A stretch of 64,000 nt of DNA from Prorocentrum cordatum (GCA_963575745.1 CAUYUJ010017992.1:36001-100000); one strand, 5' to 3'; counted from the stretch's first letter, positions 42,685-53,734 are shown. Numbers and translations are program-made. Notes: generated from the sequence alone by a model not told the origin.

Positions 42685-42837
42685 GTCAGTTACAACGCTG
42701 GGATCAGCGCGTGCGAGAAGGGCGAGCAGTGGCAGTGGGCGCTGGCGCTGCTGAGAGAGATGTGGGAGGTGAAATTGGAACCTGACGTCAACTGTATTAG
42801 AATCCTGGGCGAAGCGCGGGCGAAAGAGGCGAGCAGC
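42685..42837 (+). CDS. Single PPR motif fragment (best preserved)
   Basis: The frame reads VSYNAGISACEKG, then ALALLREMWEVKLEPDV, then NCIRILGEARAKEA. This is one complete ~35-residue pentatricopeptide repeat of the two-helix, RNA-binding type, which normally acts in organelle RNA processing in tandem arrays. Only one repeat is present. Upstream is GAGTCCACAGGTCTGCCCTAGTC; downstream is AGGCGAGCAGCGCGAGCTCC, both shared with other fragments in this window. The frame is open far beyond the motif on both sides, but the rest is low complexity. Likely a dispersed PPR exon or gene fragment. Confidence 0.5.
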
Positions 42838-43194
42838 GCGAGCTCCTCGCGCGCCTCCAGGCGCTCCACGACGGCTCCAGCGGGGCCCCCGATGGTCCCA
42901 AAGCCTGCCTCGGACGGCTCCTGGACAGCTCCGACGCGAGAGGGGGGCCTGGCGGCCCAAGGGGGACCCGGAGCGAGCCCCATGGCGGCCACATGGGGCC
43001 CGAAGACTCGCTGGCGAGCCCCGCCGACGGCCCACGAGGACCCACGAGCAGCGCGAGCTCCTCGCGCGCCTCCAGGCGCTCCACGCCAGCTCCGGCGGGC
43101 CCCCCGAGGGCCCCGGAGCCGGCCTCAGACAGCCCCAGGCAGCTCGGCCGGAGGCGGACGGCGGCCGGAGGAAGTGAGCAGGGCTGGAGGAGGC

Positions 43195-43485
43195 GCAAGA
43201 CCGCAAGGAGGAGGAGGAGGAGGAGGAGGAGGAGGAGGAGCAGGAGGACGAAGAGGAGGAGGAGGAGGAGGAGAGGAAGGAGGAGGAAGTAGAGAGGAGA
43301 CGAAGAGGAGGAGGAAGAGGAGGAGGAGGCGAAAGGAGGCGAAGGAGGCGAAGGAGGGGGAGCAGCGGAGGAGGAGGAGGAGGGAGGAGGAGGAGGAGGA
43401 GGAGGAGGAGGAGGAGGTGGAGGAGGAGGCAGAGGAGAAGGCAGAAGAGGAGGAGGCGGAGGAGGCGAACGAGGAGGACACCAGG
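43195..43485. repeat. (GGA)n tract
   Basis: About 290 bp of GGA/AGG with AGGCGA interruptions. Confidence 0.93.
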
Positions 43486-43616
43486 ACGGCCCAACAAGAT
43501 GGCCCAAGAGGACCCTCGGCGAGCTCCACGGCAGCCCAGGAAGGGGCCCGAAGACTCGCCCGGAGGCTCTGCAGACGGCCCCCGAGGACGGCCCAACGAG
43601 GCCAATACAGTCGGAC

Positions 43617-43800
43617 CGAGGTATAAGATCGAGATCGGCTCGGGGAGGGTACCCTACTATTATTTGTGTGTGTGTGTGTTTGATGTTTTGGTGCATCCCA
43701 GGGAGGGTACCCTTGGATGTTCTTTCTATTTTGGCCGACGGAATTTCTCACGTTCTTGAAGAGTGTTCTTCTGGCCTAGATCCGACTGCAATCAAGCAAA
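43617..43800. repeat. GGGAGGGTACCC doublet module, copy 1
   Basis: GGTATAAGATCGAGATCGG leads to CGGGGAGGGTACCC and, about 55 bp later, a second CAGGGAGGGTACCC. It is followed by TTTTGGCC, a TCTCA...TTCTT tract and CCGACTGCA. The same order recurs at 53735-53910. Function unknown. Confidence 0.7.
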
Positions 43801-43819
43801 AACGCTGTGTTTCAATATT

Positions 43820-44375
43820 TTTCACCGTCTCCCCATGACGGTCCCAGAACTGCCCCACGCTGCTCCAGGCACTTTCACGATCGCCCCAAGATGGCCCAAG
43901 AGGCCCCGACGAGCGCACCAAGAAGTCCCAAGAGGGCCCCAAGCCAGCCCAGAACAGCCTGCCAGAGCCTCGAGTTCAAATGGCCCCCCAGCACAACGGC
44001 CTCAGACCCCCACCATGGCCCCAAGACGGCGGCCCAAAAATAACCCAAGAGGGCACCCTCATGGCCCAAGAAGGCCCCATAATGATCCAAGGGGGCTCAC
44101 AGAGCTTTTCAAGAAGGACACCTCCGAAATGTTCTACATCCTCCGAACAGATTCTGACAGGTACGCCTCCAGCCTCAGCACTTTTCGTCGTTTCTGGATT
44201 CCTCGAAGCCCCAGAGAAAGCCCCAGACCCCAGCGATGCCCCAGACCATTACTAGATGCCCCAAAGTTCCCCAAAAGACTCCGATAGAGATACCAAGGAG
44301 CTCCCAGGAGAGTCTCAAGCCCCAGAACCTTTCGCCGTCTTTGAATTTCCAGAGATTCCTCGGACCTCAAGCAAC
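43820..44375. repeat. CCCAAGANGGCC minisatellite with ~130-bp sub-repeat
   Basis: After CCCCATGACGGTCCCAGAAC comes minisatellite, then segments with CCAAGGAGCTCC and CAGCCCCAGCACCTGTCGCC-like sequence (about 44160, 44290) that also occur at 54292, 54417 and 54558. Confidence 0.65.
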
Positions 44376-44404
44376 ACCCCAGAAAGCCCGTTCCCCTGTT
44401 CTCA

Positions 44405-44690
44405 GATCGTCCCTTCATCCTCCTCCTCATCCTCCTCCTTCTGCTCCTCCTCCTCCTCCTCGTCCTCCTCCTCCTCCTCTTCCCTCTCGTGCTTGGTGCG
44501 TCCTCCTCCTCGTTCTCGTTTTCCTCCTCCTCCTCCTCCTCCTCCTCATCGTCCTCCTCCTCTTCCTCTTCCTCTTCCTCCCCCTCCTCCTCCTCCTCCT
44601 CCTCCTCCTCCTCCTCCTCCTCCTCTCCTCCTCCTCCGCCGCTTCCTCCTCCTTCTCCTCATCCTCTCCTCCGGGTGCCGTCACACCCCT
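44405..44690. repeat. (TCC)n tract
   Basis: TCC/CTC tract with CGTC and CATC interruptions. Confidence 0.93.
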
Positions 44691-44879
44691 CATTTTCTCA
44701 CATACCTTCTTCTCGTCCTCTCCTTCTCTCTTCCCTGGACGCGCCCGCAAGCAAAGCCCCACCCACCCCCACCCCCAGCGGCCGAGGAGGGATGAAAGGG
44801 AACCTCCATCAGACCCAGAGAAAGCCCAGACCCCAAACAAGGCACCAGACAGCTGGTCTGCCCGTTCTCCGTACTCTCT
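44691..44879. other. Spacer between TCC tracts
   Basis: Pyrimidine-leaning, then CACCCCCAC-rich sequence. No gene seen. Confidence 0.4.
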
Positions 44880-45005
44880 TTTCCTCCTCCTCCTCCTCCT
44901 CCGCCTCCTCCTCCTCCTCCTCCCCTCCTCCTCCTCCTCCTCCTCCTCCTCCTCCTCCTCCTCCTCCTCCTCCTCCTCCTCCCCCTTATCCTCCTCCTCT
45001 TCTAC
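44880..45005. repeat. (TCC)n tract
   Basis: Long nearly pure TCC run. Confidence 0.95.
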
Positions 45006-45135
45006 TTGTGGGGACCTCCGACCCCTCTCTCTGGTGCCGCTCTCCCTCTCCTTTCTCTGCTCGCGTCGGCGACATCTCCGCGTTCGGGGCCAGCACTTCG
45101 CCCTGCCTGCCAGGGATTTCCCACGGGAGCACACT

Positions 45136-45292
45136 AGTCTATACTACAATACCGTCAGCTACAGCGCTGGGATCAGCTCGTGCGAGAAGGGCAAGCAGTG
45201 GCGACGGGCGCTGGCGCTGCTGAGCGAGATGTGGGAGGTGAAGCTGGAGCCCAACGCAATCATCATCTCTGCAATCTCATATCAGGGCAACT
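45136..45292 (+). CDS. Single PPR motif fragment
   Basis: After ACTAGTCTATACTACAATAC the plus frame reads VSYSAGISSCEKGK, then ALALLSEMWEVKLEPN, then AIIISAISYQGN. One PPR repeat. The usual GRILGEARA-like continuation seen at 42.8 and 49.8 kb is replaced by different sequence, so this copy diverges right after the motif. It is preceded by CCTGCCTGCCAGGGATTTCC, similar to the lead at 58360. Confidence 0.45.
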
Positions 45293-45469
45293 GCGTGCGA
45301 GAAGGAATTGGGGACCGAGTGGGAGTAGGAGCTCCGTGCCGCACCCAGAGAGCGTCAGGGGCCGTTCGGAAAGGCTCCGGAGAGCCCCAGGTAGCTTGAA
45401 GACGGCAGGCACAGGACGACCCGCTTCTGTGACGGTTCAAGCGCGCTTCAAGACTCCCAAGGTAGTAGC

Positions 45470-45670
45470 TTGGAGACGGCCCAAGAGGCCCCCAGGACGG
45501 CCCCAAGATGATTTAAGATAGCCCGAGGCGCCTTCAGACGGTCCAAGTGGTCACCACCATCGCCTTCAGACGGCCCGACAGGCCCCAAGACGGCCGAAGA
45601 GGGCTCCAAAAGGCCCCCCAAGAGGCCCCCCAAGAGGCGCCCCAAGAGGCCCCCCAAGAAGGCCCGTAGA
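45470..45670. repeat. CCCAAGANGGCC minisatellite, block
   Basis: Short block with homogeneous CCCCAAGAGGC units. The stretch 45300-45470 before it is unremarkable. Confidence 0.75.
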
Positions 45671-45774
45671 GGCCAAAATCGTTGATATCCGCATCCTGAG
45701 TGGGGGGGGCGTTTTCTGTGGACAGCCACGCGCAGGAACAAACAAACACCCACGTCACCATCGCCATTACCAAT

Positions 45775-45778
45775 ACCG

Positions 45779-45852
<74 letters not shown>

Positions 45853-46225
45853 GCCATCGTCATCGTCATCGTCATCATCATTCTCATCATCATCATCATC
45901 ATCCTCATCATCATCATCGTCATCGTGATCGTGATCGTCATCAATATCATCATCGGCATCAGCATAAGCATCATCATCAACAGCATCATCATAATCATCC
46001 GCATCATCATTAGCATAATCATCACCATCACCATCACATCATCATCATCATCGGCATAATCACCATCATCATCCTCATCCTCATCCTTAACATCATCAGC
46101 ATCATTACCATCATCATCAACATCATCGTTTTCATCATCAGCAGCAACATCAGCATCACCATCATCAGCGTCGTCATCAGCGTCATCATCATTACAGTCG
46201 TCATCACCAGCCTCATCATCACTAT
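45775..46225. repeat. (CAT)n array
   Basis: Pure CAT to about 45852, then CGT/CTC/CAG variants. Confidence 0.95.
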
Positions 46226-47165
46226 TCCCTACCTGGGCTCTGCCTAAAAGGGTTCTTACTCTCTTTGCTTAAAGGGGCCGGGCAGTGGAACGCGCCCCGG
46301 GCGGTTCCCCCAGGATCCGCCCCGCGGTTCCCCCAGTGACGTCCCCTTAGCTTAGCGTTGCTTATCTCATCTTAGCTTAGCTTATGTCATCTTAGCTTAG
46401 CGTCATCTTAGCTCAGGTTTATCTTAGCTTAGCGTACCTTCATCGTAGCTTCGCTGAGCTATAGCAGAGCACAGCATAGCATAGCGTAGCATGGCATCGC
46501 GCAGAACAGCATATCATAGCATAGCACAGCATAGCATAGCATAACGCAGCATATCATAACATAGCATAGCATAGCCCAGCACAGCACAGCACAACACTGC
46601 ATAGCACAGCGCAGCATAGCATAGCATAGCATAGCAGAGCATAGCATAGCATAGCAGCAAAGCAAAGGCAAAGCAACAGTAGCGACAGCAAAGCAAAGCA
46701 CACGCAACGCAAAGCAAAGCAACGCAAAAGCAAAAGCAAAGCAAAGGAAAGGCAAAGCAAACGCAATGTGCGACAGACGCCGAGCTAGCCTCGATGGGTG
46801 TAATTCCCTACCTAGGCTCTGCCTAGAGGCTTAGCCTAGCTTAGCATAGCGCAGCGCTGCATTACCATAGCATATAATAGCATAACATAGCGAAGCATAG
46901 CATAGTATAGCATAGCATAGCGCAGCACAGCATAGCATAGCATAGCATCACACAGCATAGCGCAGCATAGCGTAGCATAGCTTAGCATAGCACAGCGCAG
47001 CATGACATAGCATAGCTTAGCATAGCATCGCATAGCATAGCATAGCATAGCATGGCATAGCATAGCGCAGTATAGCATAGCAAAGCATAGCATAGCGCAA
47101 CATAGCATGACATAGCATAGCATAGCATAGCAACTAATGCTGCTTTCCCAGAGGCTCCAACTTCT
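46226..47165. repeat. CTTAG and AGCAT pentanucleotide arrays
   Basis: Begins CCCTACCTGGGCTCTGCC (46229). CTTAG repeats (about 46345-46440) are followed by AGCATAGCAT arrays (46450-46660), AAAGCAAAGC (46660-46760), a second CCCTACCTAGGCTCTGCC (46807) and another AGCATAGCAT array (46835-47130), closed by CTAGGTAGGGT in inverted orientation (47165-47175). Confidence 0.92.
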
Positions 47166-47184
47166 AGGTAGGGTCGCACTGGGG

Positions 47185-47598
47185 TAATCATAATTGCCGT
47201 CATCACCATCATCATGATTGTCACCATCGTCATCATCATCTCCAGTATAATCGTCATCTGCATCGGTCATCTACCATCACACTGTCATCGTCGTCATCCT
47301 CGCTATCATCGTCATTCTCACCACCACCATCATCATCCTCATCCTCATCAGAACCTCCATCAGCAGAATCAGCATCACCACCATCATAATCAGCAGCATC
47401 ATCTTCAGCATCAGCAGCCTCATCTTCCTCGCCATCACCATCTTCATTGCCACCACCATCGTCATCATCATCATAACCGCCATCACCAACTTCATCACAA
47501 GCATCACCATCATCAGCCGCATCATTATTATCACCATCATGTATCGCCAACACGATCAGCATCATCATGATGGCTGTGAACATCAGCGGCAACATCAC

Positions 47599-47650
<52 letters not shown>

Positions 47651-47670
47651 GTCATCACCACCATCACCAT
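47185..47670. repeat. (CAT)n array, second
   Basis: Diverged CAT/CAC/CAG triplets, purest at 47600-47650. Confidence 0.93.
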
Positions 47671-47724
47671 CACCACCGCACACTCACGGAGCCACCCAAT
47701 CACGCACACACGCACTCACACAGA

Positions 47725-48095
47725 GGAAGTCTCGAGCGGGAGCCTCCTCTGTGAGTGAGGCACGAAGATGTCTCGAGCGGGAGCCCTCTCATCATGGGGC
47801 CTGCAGATCGCATTAGTAATCCGCAGGAGTCACCCAGAAATTGTAATTGTCGTCACTATTTGGCTTGTGCGGCCTGAATATCGATTACATCTCGAGCGGG
47901 AGCCTTGTTTGTGAGTGAACCGCGAAGATGTCTCAAGCGGAAGCCATCTTCCTGTGGAGCCCGCAGCCCGCAGATCACGTCAATCCGAGGGGGGCATCCA
48001 GAACCTGAGACCGTCGTCACGTCTGGGCTTGTGAGGCTTGAATGTTGAAGATGTCTCGGCGAGGAAGTCTCGCCCTCTTCTGATGGGACCCGCAG
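47725..48095. repeat. ~159-bp tandem repeat with GTCTCGAGCGGGAGCC
   Basis: TCTCGAGCGGGAGCC is followed by TGTGAGTGA and CGAAGATGTCTC at about 47730 and 47888, with a partial third at 48047. The GAGGAAGTCTC word is shared with C-element tails, so this may be a relative. Confidence 0.7.
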
Positions 48096-48099
48096 ATCA

Positions 48100-48545
48100 T
48101 GTTTTCCCAATCAGGCTCCCTCTCATTCAGACTAACTCACATACCCAGACGCTCTCATGCCCCGACAGACTCATACGTCTAATTGTCCCTTCTCGGATTT
48201 ACCCATACTCATCCTCACTCAGATTCAGACTCATGTATATTCAGACTCACGCATAGTCCGGTTCACTCACGCATAGACTTACTCACATTCAGACACGACC
48301 ATACACATATTCATTCGCACTCAGACTCACTCGTTCGCACGAGCTCGCAATCCGACCTATTTCCGCGCAGACTCAATCATTCCCAAACTCACTCATACTC
48401 AGAAGACTCACGCGCAGAATTATTCACATTCAGAATTCTTATGCGCAGCCTCACACATACTCAGACCCACTCGTACACACACACACACAAACAGACACAC
48501 ACTCACACTCACACACACAGACACACACACACACACACCGATTTA
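48100..48545. repeat. CACTCAGACTCA degenerate array and (CA)n
   Basis: Irregular ACTCAGACTCACTC words, then CA dinucleotides from about 48474. Confidence 0.85.
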
Positions 48546-48639
48546 TTCAGACTCAAATTAAGTTGATTATCATGCGGGGTCTTACCGTCGGGGTCATTGT
48601 TGCGGCGGTCACATTTGTTTTGGCTTCCGACAGTCTCGA

Positions 48640-49035
48640 CGGTCCAAGAGATCCCGAAGTTCGCCCCAAGACGGCCCAGCGTGCTCCCAAGAGGGCCCCC
48701 AGACGGCCCTAGAGGGCCCCAAGACAGCCCGAGAGGTGCCCAAGACGGCACAAGAAGGCCCCAAGAGGGTCCCAAGAGGGGGAACTCGAACTCGCATTTA
48801 GCGCCTGTTACTCAAGATGACCCCCGTCACCGCCAGCAGGCCAACAAGATGCCCCCCAAGAGGACTGCAAGAGGCCAAATCAGGCCCAAGAGGCCCCCAA
48901 GAAGGCCCAGAGAGGCCTCAACACCCACGAACAAAAAGCCTCGAAGAGGCTTCCGAGGGCAGATCCCCTAGAGAGCTCTGTGACCGCGCCGGCCACCCAA
49001 GAGAGCCCCATGAGCGACCCAACAGGAGACCAGAT
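48640..49035. repeat. CCCAAGANGGCC minisatellite, block
   Basis: Same family, more degraded. Confidence 0.7.
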
Positions 49036-49089
49036 GTTCGGCCACGCGCTCCGAGGCCATTGAGACATGCGTGTGCTGGCCTCTCATAC

Positions 49090-49708
49090 GTACCTTCCTT
49101 CTCGCTCCTTGCTCCATGCTCCCCGCTCTTCCCCGCTCTCTCCTCGCCCCTCGCCTCTCTCTCTCTCTCTCTCTCTTCTCGCTCCTTCTCCTCATTCCTC
49201 CAGTGCTCCTTCCACCTCTCTCCTGGCCCCGTGCTTCTCCCTCCTGGCTACTAGCGTCTGCCCGCCCCTCCTCTTCGGCTCTCCCTCGTCCCTCCTCACA
49301 TCTCCCTCTCCTCGGCCGTCGCTTCTCTCTTTTCACTTCGTGCTCCTCACTGATTGCTCCTCGACTCCCCCATCCCCCCCTCGACCCTGACTCCTCGATC
49401 CTGGCTCCTCGCTCCTTGCTCCACTCACGAGCTGCAGGTTGCGCCATCTAGCAAGGGCACCATGAAACAGCACTCTGCCCCCTCAAGCAGCAACTGCAAA
49501 CAGCAACAGTCCGCAGCAGGCAACGGCAGCACAGCAAAAGTAAGCAGGAGCAACAACATGTCGCAGGCAGCAGCACCCTGCAGCTACAGGCGGCGACAGC
49601 AGAGGCGAAGTTCGGGCCCAACCTCATCACGAAAGCCTTTTGCAACATCTCTGCCCTGGTCCAACGTGCAGTCTCGGACAGATTTCGTGGCCAGTGAGCC
49701 ACGGGTCA
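49090..49708 (+). repeat. PPR upstream module, copy 2
   Basis: CTCGCTCC-rich section, CTGGCTACTAGCGTCTGCC, CTCCTCGGCCGTCGCTTCTC, GAGCTGCAGGTTGCGCCATC, CAGCAACAGTCCGCAGCAGG, GGCGAAGTTCGGGCCCAACC, CGGACAGATTTCG and CCACGGGTCAGCCCTAGTCA, in the same order as 39455-40020. The two copies are diverged paralogous segments, perhaps 5' regions and an exon of a PPR gene family. Confidence 0.65.
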
Positions 49709-49858
49709 GCCCTAGTCATCAGCTACAATGTTGGGATCAGCTCGTGCGAGAAGGGCGAGCAGTGGCAGGGGGCGCTGGCGCTGCTGAGCGAGATGTGGGA
49801 GGTGAAACTGGAGCCCGACGTCATCTGTATTAGAATCCTGGGCGAAGCGCGGGCGTAA
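49709..49858 (+). CDS. Single PPR motif fragment with donor-like end
   Basis: The frame continues from GSALVISYNVGISSCEKG through ALALLSEMWEVKLEPDV to ICIRILGEARA, then TAA. One full PPR repeat. The stop overlaps a canonical donor-like GTAAGA: the codons run GCG CGG GC|GTAAGA. The apparent terminus may therefore be an exon end and not a true stop; the homologous site at 42.83 kb has GAAAGA and stays open. After it come AGGCGAGCAGCGCGAG and minisatellite, as at 42.8 kb. Confidence 0.5.
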   Translation, partial: ALVISYNVGISSCEKGEQWQGALALLSEMWEVKLEPDVICIRILGEARA

Positions 49859-49879
49859 GAGGCGAGCAGCGCGAGATCC

Positions 49880-50295
49880 TCGCGCGCCTCCAGGCGCTCC
49901 ACGCTGTCTCCAGCGGGGCCCCCGATGGCCCCCAAGCTTGTCTCGGACGGCCCCAGGACAGCTCCGACGCGAGAAGGGGGCATCACGGCCCAAGAGGACC
50001 CGAAGCGAGCCCCATGGCGGCCCAATAGGGCCCGAAGACTCGCCAACAGGCCCCGCCGACGGCCCACGAGGACCCCGAAGACGGCCCCACGACCGGCCCC
50101 GAAGGGCTCCACGCGGTTCCAGCGCCTTTCAAGATCACACCATGGTGGCCAAAGAGGCCCCGGCGAGCGCCCCAAGACGGCCCAAGAGAGGCCCCCAAGA
50201 GGCTCCCAAGAGGCTCCCAAGAGGCTCCCAAGAGGCCCCTAAACTGTCCCCCAGAGGCCCCCGAGAGCGCTTCGAAGACACCCCAAGAAGCATCT
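49880..50295. repeat. CCCAAGANGGCC minisatellite with PPR downstream module
   Basis: The first part (GCGCCTCCAGGCGCTCCACG, GACAGCTCCGACGCGAGA, GGCCCGAAGACTCGCC) matches 42850-43020. The rest is minisatellite ending in CCCAAGAGGCTC units. Confidence 0.75.
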
Positions 50296-50299
50296 ATGA

Positions 50300-50620
50300 G
50301 GACTCTGACCCACGTCTGCGTCGTCATCGTCGTCGCCGCCGCCGTTGTCGTCGTTCCCCTTTGGGGTCGGCGGCACTGGCCGCAAGGCCTTCGCAACCCA
50401 TGTGGTGTATGCCAGCGATGCAATGTTGTGGCGACGAGGCGGCGACGGTGGCGGCGACACAGCCGCAGCGCCAAGATTCAGGCCCAGAGAGGCGTCGACG
50501 GGGCGGCGACGGCAGGCACATAGCCGCCAGATCAAGCTTCAGGCACAGACGACGGGCGGCGACGAGGCGGCGACGGTGGCCAGATGGCCGCCAGACCAAG
50601 TTTCAGGCCCAGTTCATTGG
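50300..50620. repeat. ~65-bp GGCGACGAGGCGGCGACGG repeat
   Basis: Three copies from about 50436 with GGCGGCGACG, then AGCCGCCAGATCAAG and TTCAGGC(C/A)CAG, preceded by a GTCGTC tract. Confidence 0.7.
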
Positions 50621-51538
50621 AGCAGAAGTAAGAACCCCTGAGCGGAAGCACTGTTTGGGGAATCTACAACACTTATAGGAGAGTTGCTCAAAATCAACTT
50701 TTGGACGCGTGGCGTTGGACCCAAGGGAACGAAAATGACAATGCAGAAGGCTTGGGGACCTGTAGATCCAGAATCGAAGCCAGAATGCGTACCAGGGCCT
50801 GCAAGGTGAGCCCAGACATAATGGAGCAAGCCGCTTGGTATGGTTCTAGGGGCCTTGGGTGGAAAGATTTGGCGCCAGGGCTCGTATTTAGATGCGTCTG
50901 GGAGGTTCGACCGGCGGATCCATACGGGTTCTGGGGGATGGATTTGAGATGTGCTTCTCGTGGTTGTTGGGCCCCCTTCCTTGGTACTCGAAGGAGCTAG
51001 CTCGATCACGAATTTTGGTCCAGCGAGGGCCCCAACAGGGCTCCAAGGGGGGCACAAGATGGTGAACTCGAACGGACATGTCGGGCCATCAGAGGCGCCC
51101 TTCACGCCCCAAGACAGGCCCAAGAGAGCCCCAGGGAGCGCATCCGGAACCAGAATCTGCGGAATCCGCCGGATGTCACCCAGGTCCAGAGACGCAAACG
51201 AACTGGACGCCGACGGCCAGCGCGAAGCCAGGATTGTGTGCGCATGTATAATGGGCTGGAGCAGCCACCCACTGCGATTCTCTCAGAGCAGGCGATCATT
51301 CCAGCTGGTCGGGCGGGCCCTGCAGTCGGCCCAGATTAGTAGGTCGACCCTACTAAATCAGTTGTACCCTTGTGCCCTGTGTCTCGCGACCCATGCTTCC
51401 TACATTCCTGTGGCAATGTGGCCCTCGGAAGGGTCTTGTGTCCTCTCGCGTGTCCTGTCCAATCGAGTCCGACTGCACGTGCGTCTGAAGAGGGCGATGT
51501 CTTGATAGCTGTTCCGGCGCCCTACCGGGCCAGGGCGG
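50621..51538. other. Single-copy-looking stretch, possible exons
   Basis: The longest non-repetitive stretch in this half of the window. A plus frame ending in a stop at 51503-51505 includes ARIVCACIMGWSSHPL and QLYPCALCLATHASYIP and is open for over 180 codons, but its 5' part is not convincing. GC content is lower than in neighbouring blocks. No family recognised. Confidence 0.35.
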
Positions 51539-51539
51539 G

Positions 51540-51990
51540 CCCCCGCGGCCAGCCCCAGCAGGCTTCGGCCCGCCTCCGAGACAACCGAAGAGGGCTCGGA
51601 CACGGTCCAGGGGCGCTCCAAGGCGCCCTACATAGCCTCAAGGCGGGCGAAGAGGCCCACAAGACTCCCCAAGAGGGCCTCAAGTGGACCTCCAGACAGC
51701 GCCCGAACGAGCCACAAGAAGCTCCAATCCTTCCGCGCATGTTGAGAACTCCCGCCTGTCCTGTCGTGCCCGCGCAGTTTCCCCAGGATGCCCCAGGAGG
51801 CCCCCTGGGCGGTCCAAGGCGACCTCAGGACAGCCCAAGAGGCGCCCCAGACGGGCCCAAGAGGACCCCAAAGAGCGGCCCCGAGACGGCCTCGACGTGG
51901 CCCCAGGACGGCTTCGGAGGGGCCCCATAGACCCCCCGAGACGACCCCAGAGGCGCCCGACACGGCCAGGAGAGCCGCCCCCAAGACGCC
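51540..51990. repeat. CCCAAGANGGCC minisatellite, block
   Basis: Degenerate block ending at the GGA tract. Confidence 0.7.
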
Positions 51991-51992
51991 CA

Positions 51993-52136
51993 GGGAGGAG
52001 GAGGAGGAGGAGGAGGAGGAGGAGGAGGAGGAGGAGGAGGAGGAGGAGGAGGAGGAGGAGGAGGAGGAGGAGGAGGAGGAGGAGGAGGAGGAGGAGGAGG
52101 AGGAGGAGGAGGAGGAGGAGGAGGAGGAGGACGGGA
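51993..52136. repeat. (GGA)n tract, left arm of an inverted pair
   Basis: Perfect GGA triplets over ~140 bp. The complementary (TCC)n lies 185 bp to the right. Confidence 0.95.
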
Positions 52137-52317
52137 GGAGGAGAGGAGGGGAGGGGGAGGAGGAGGGGCGAAAAGCGAGGCGACGAGCAGATCGTCGCCG
52201 CCGCCGTCCGCGCCGGGCGGCCTCCGCGGGCGATGCAGAGGGCCTTCGGCGCAGCTCGGGGCGCCGCTGGGCGCACACCTCTCCGCGAGTTCGGCGACCT
52301 TCGGCAGCAGCTCCGCC

Positions 52318-52511
52318 GCCCCTCCTCCTCCTCCTCCTCCTCCTCCTCCTCCTCCTCCTCCTCCTCCTCCTCCCCTCCTCCTCCATCTCCTCCTCCTCCT
52401 CCTCCTCCTCCTCCTCCCTCCTCCTCCTCTTCTCCTACTTCTCCTCCTCCTCCTCCTCCTCCTCCCTCCTCCTCCTCCTCCTCCTCCTCCTCCTCCTCCT
52501 CCTCCTCCTCC

Positions 52512-52550
<39 letters not shown>
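52318..52550. repeat. (TCC)n then (ATC)n, right arm
   Basis: TCC triplets with a few TTC/ATC interruptions, passing into pure ATC triplets at 52512-52548. Confidence 0.95.
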
Positions 52551-52551
<1 letters not shown>

Positions 52552-52593
52552 TCCGCCTCCCCCGCGTGGTCGGAGTCCACGGGTCAGCCCTGT

Positions 52594-52760
52594 GTGGTCA
52601 GCTTCAGCGCTGGGATCAGCGCGTGCGAGAAGGGCGGGCAGTGGCAGCGGGCGCTGGCGCTGCTGCGCAAGACGCGGGAGATGCAGCTGGAGCTCGACGT
52701 CGTCTGTGCTGCAGATCTGGCTGCGGCACGTGCGAAAGCTGCGCTCCGCAGAAGCGGCTC
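52594..52760 (+). CDS. Single PPR motif fragment, diverged
   Basis: The frame reads VSFSAGISACEKGG, then ALALLRKTREMQLELDV, then VCAADLAAARAKAA. The PPR pattern is kept but the LEPDV end is LELDV and the tail is alanine-rich. Lead sequence GAGTCCACGGGTCAGCCCTG as in the other copies. One repeat only. Confidence 0.45.
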
Positions 52761-52884
52761 CGAAGCGCCGCCAAGCGCCCGGAGCGCCCCCGGGACGCTC
52801 CCCGACAGACTCAGAGGGTCGCCAGATGGCACCTCGGCGGCCTCAGACAGCCAAAAGGCAGCTCTGCGACGCTCTGGAGGGCGC

Positions 52885-53465
52885 CAGGAGGATGGCCCAA
52901 GAGGGCCCGAAGACTCGCCAGAAGGATCCATTGACGGCCCAAAGAGGACCCCGATGACACCCCCACGAGGCGAAAAATGGCCCCACACTGCTCCACGTCC
53001 TTCCATGATCGCACCAAGATGACCCAGGAGGCCCCGATGAGCGCACCAAGACGGGCCACGAAAGCCATAAGACGGCCCCGAACAGGCTTCGGAGAGCCTG
53101 ACAGAGCCTCAGGTGGCCCCCCAAGACGCTCCAGGAGCTGCCCAAGAGGTCCCAAGCCAGGCTCCAAGATGGCCCCAGACGTCCACGATTGCCCCAAGAT
53201 GGCACACGAGGCCCCCAGAACGGCCCAAGAAGGCCCACGAGGACCTCGTCGAAGGCCCCACGAGGCCAAAAATCAAACACCAGCCTGATGATTTCTCATG
53301 GTTTCCGCGCTCTACCCGTGACGGGCCCAGAACGGCCTCACACGGCTTCAGGCCCTTCCAAGCCCACGAGCACGGCCCTTGAGGGCCCCAAGACGGCCCC
53401 GAACAGGCTTCGGAGAGCCTAACAGAGCCTCAAGTGGCCCCCCTAAGACGCTCCGGAGCTGCCCA
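52885..53465. repeat. CCCAAGANGGCC minisatellite, block
   Basis: Includes GGCCCGAAGACTCGCC and ATGGCCCCACACTGCTCCAC modules also seen near 43000, 43850, 50030 and 53940. Confidence 0.75.
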
Positions 53466-53734
53466 AGACACCAAACTTGAAATGTTCGCCAGATCTGCAA
53501 AAAGTATGTCGAAAGTTTGTAGATGTACGAACATTCGACGTATTCTGTCGTAGACCCAACGAGCAAATCAGTTATGCAAATCAATTCTGAAGTCGATCCC
53601 CCAGACCCCCACCCTGGCCCCACGATGGCCGAGGACCCCGGGACGGCCGAAGAGGGCCCACGAGGGATGACGGCGCCACGAGGCAAACAATGAATCAAAG
53701 CCCGTAGGTTTCGACTGTTCTCTTACAGCCAGAC
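53466..53734. other. Short non-repetitive stretch
   Basis: AT-richer sequence (TGCAAAAAGTATGTCGAAAG) around 53490-53600 with no ORF of note. Confidence 0.4.
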
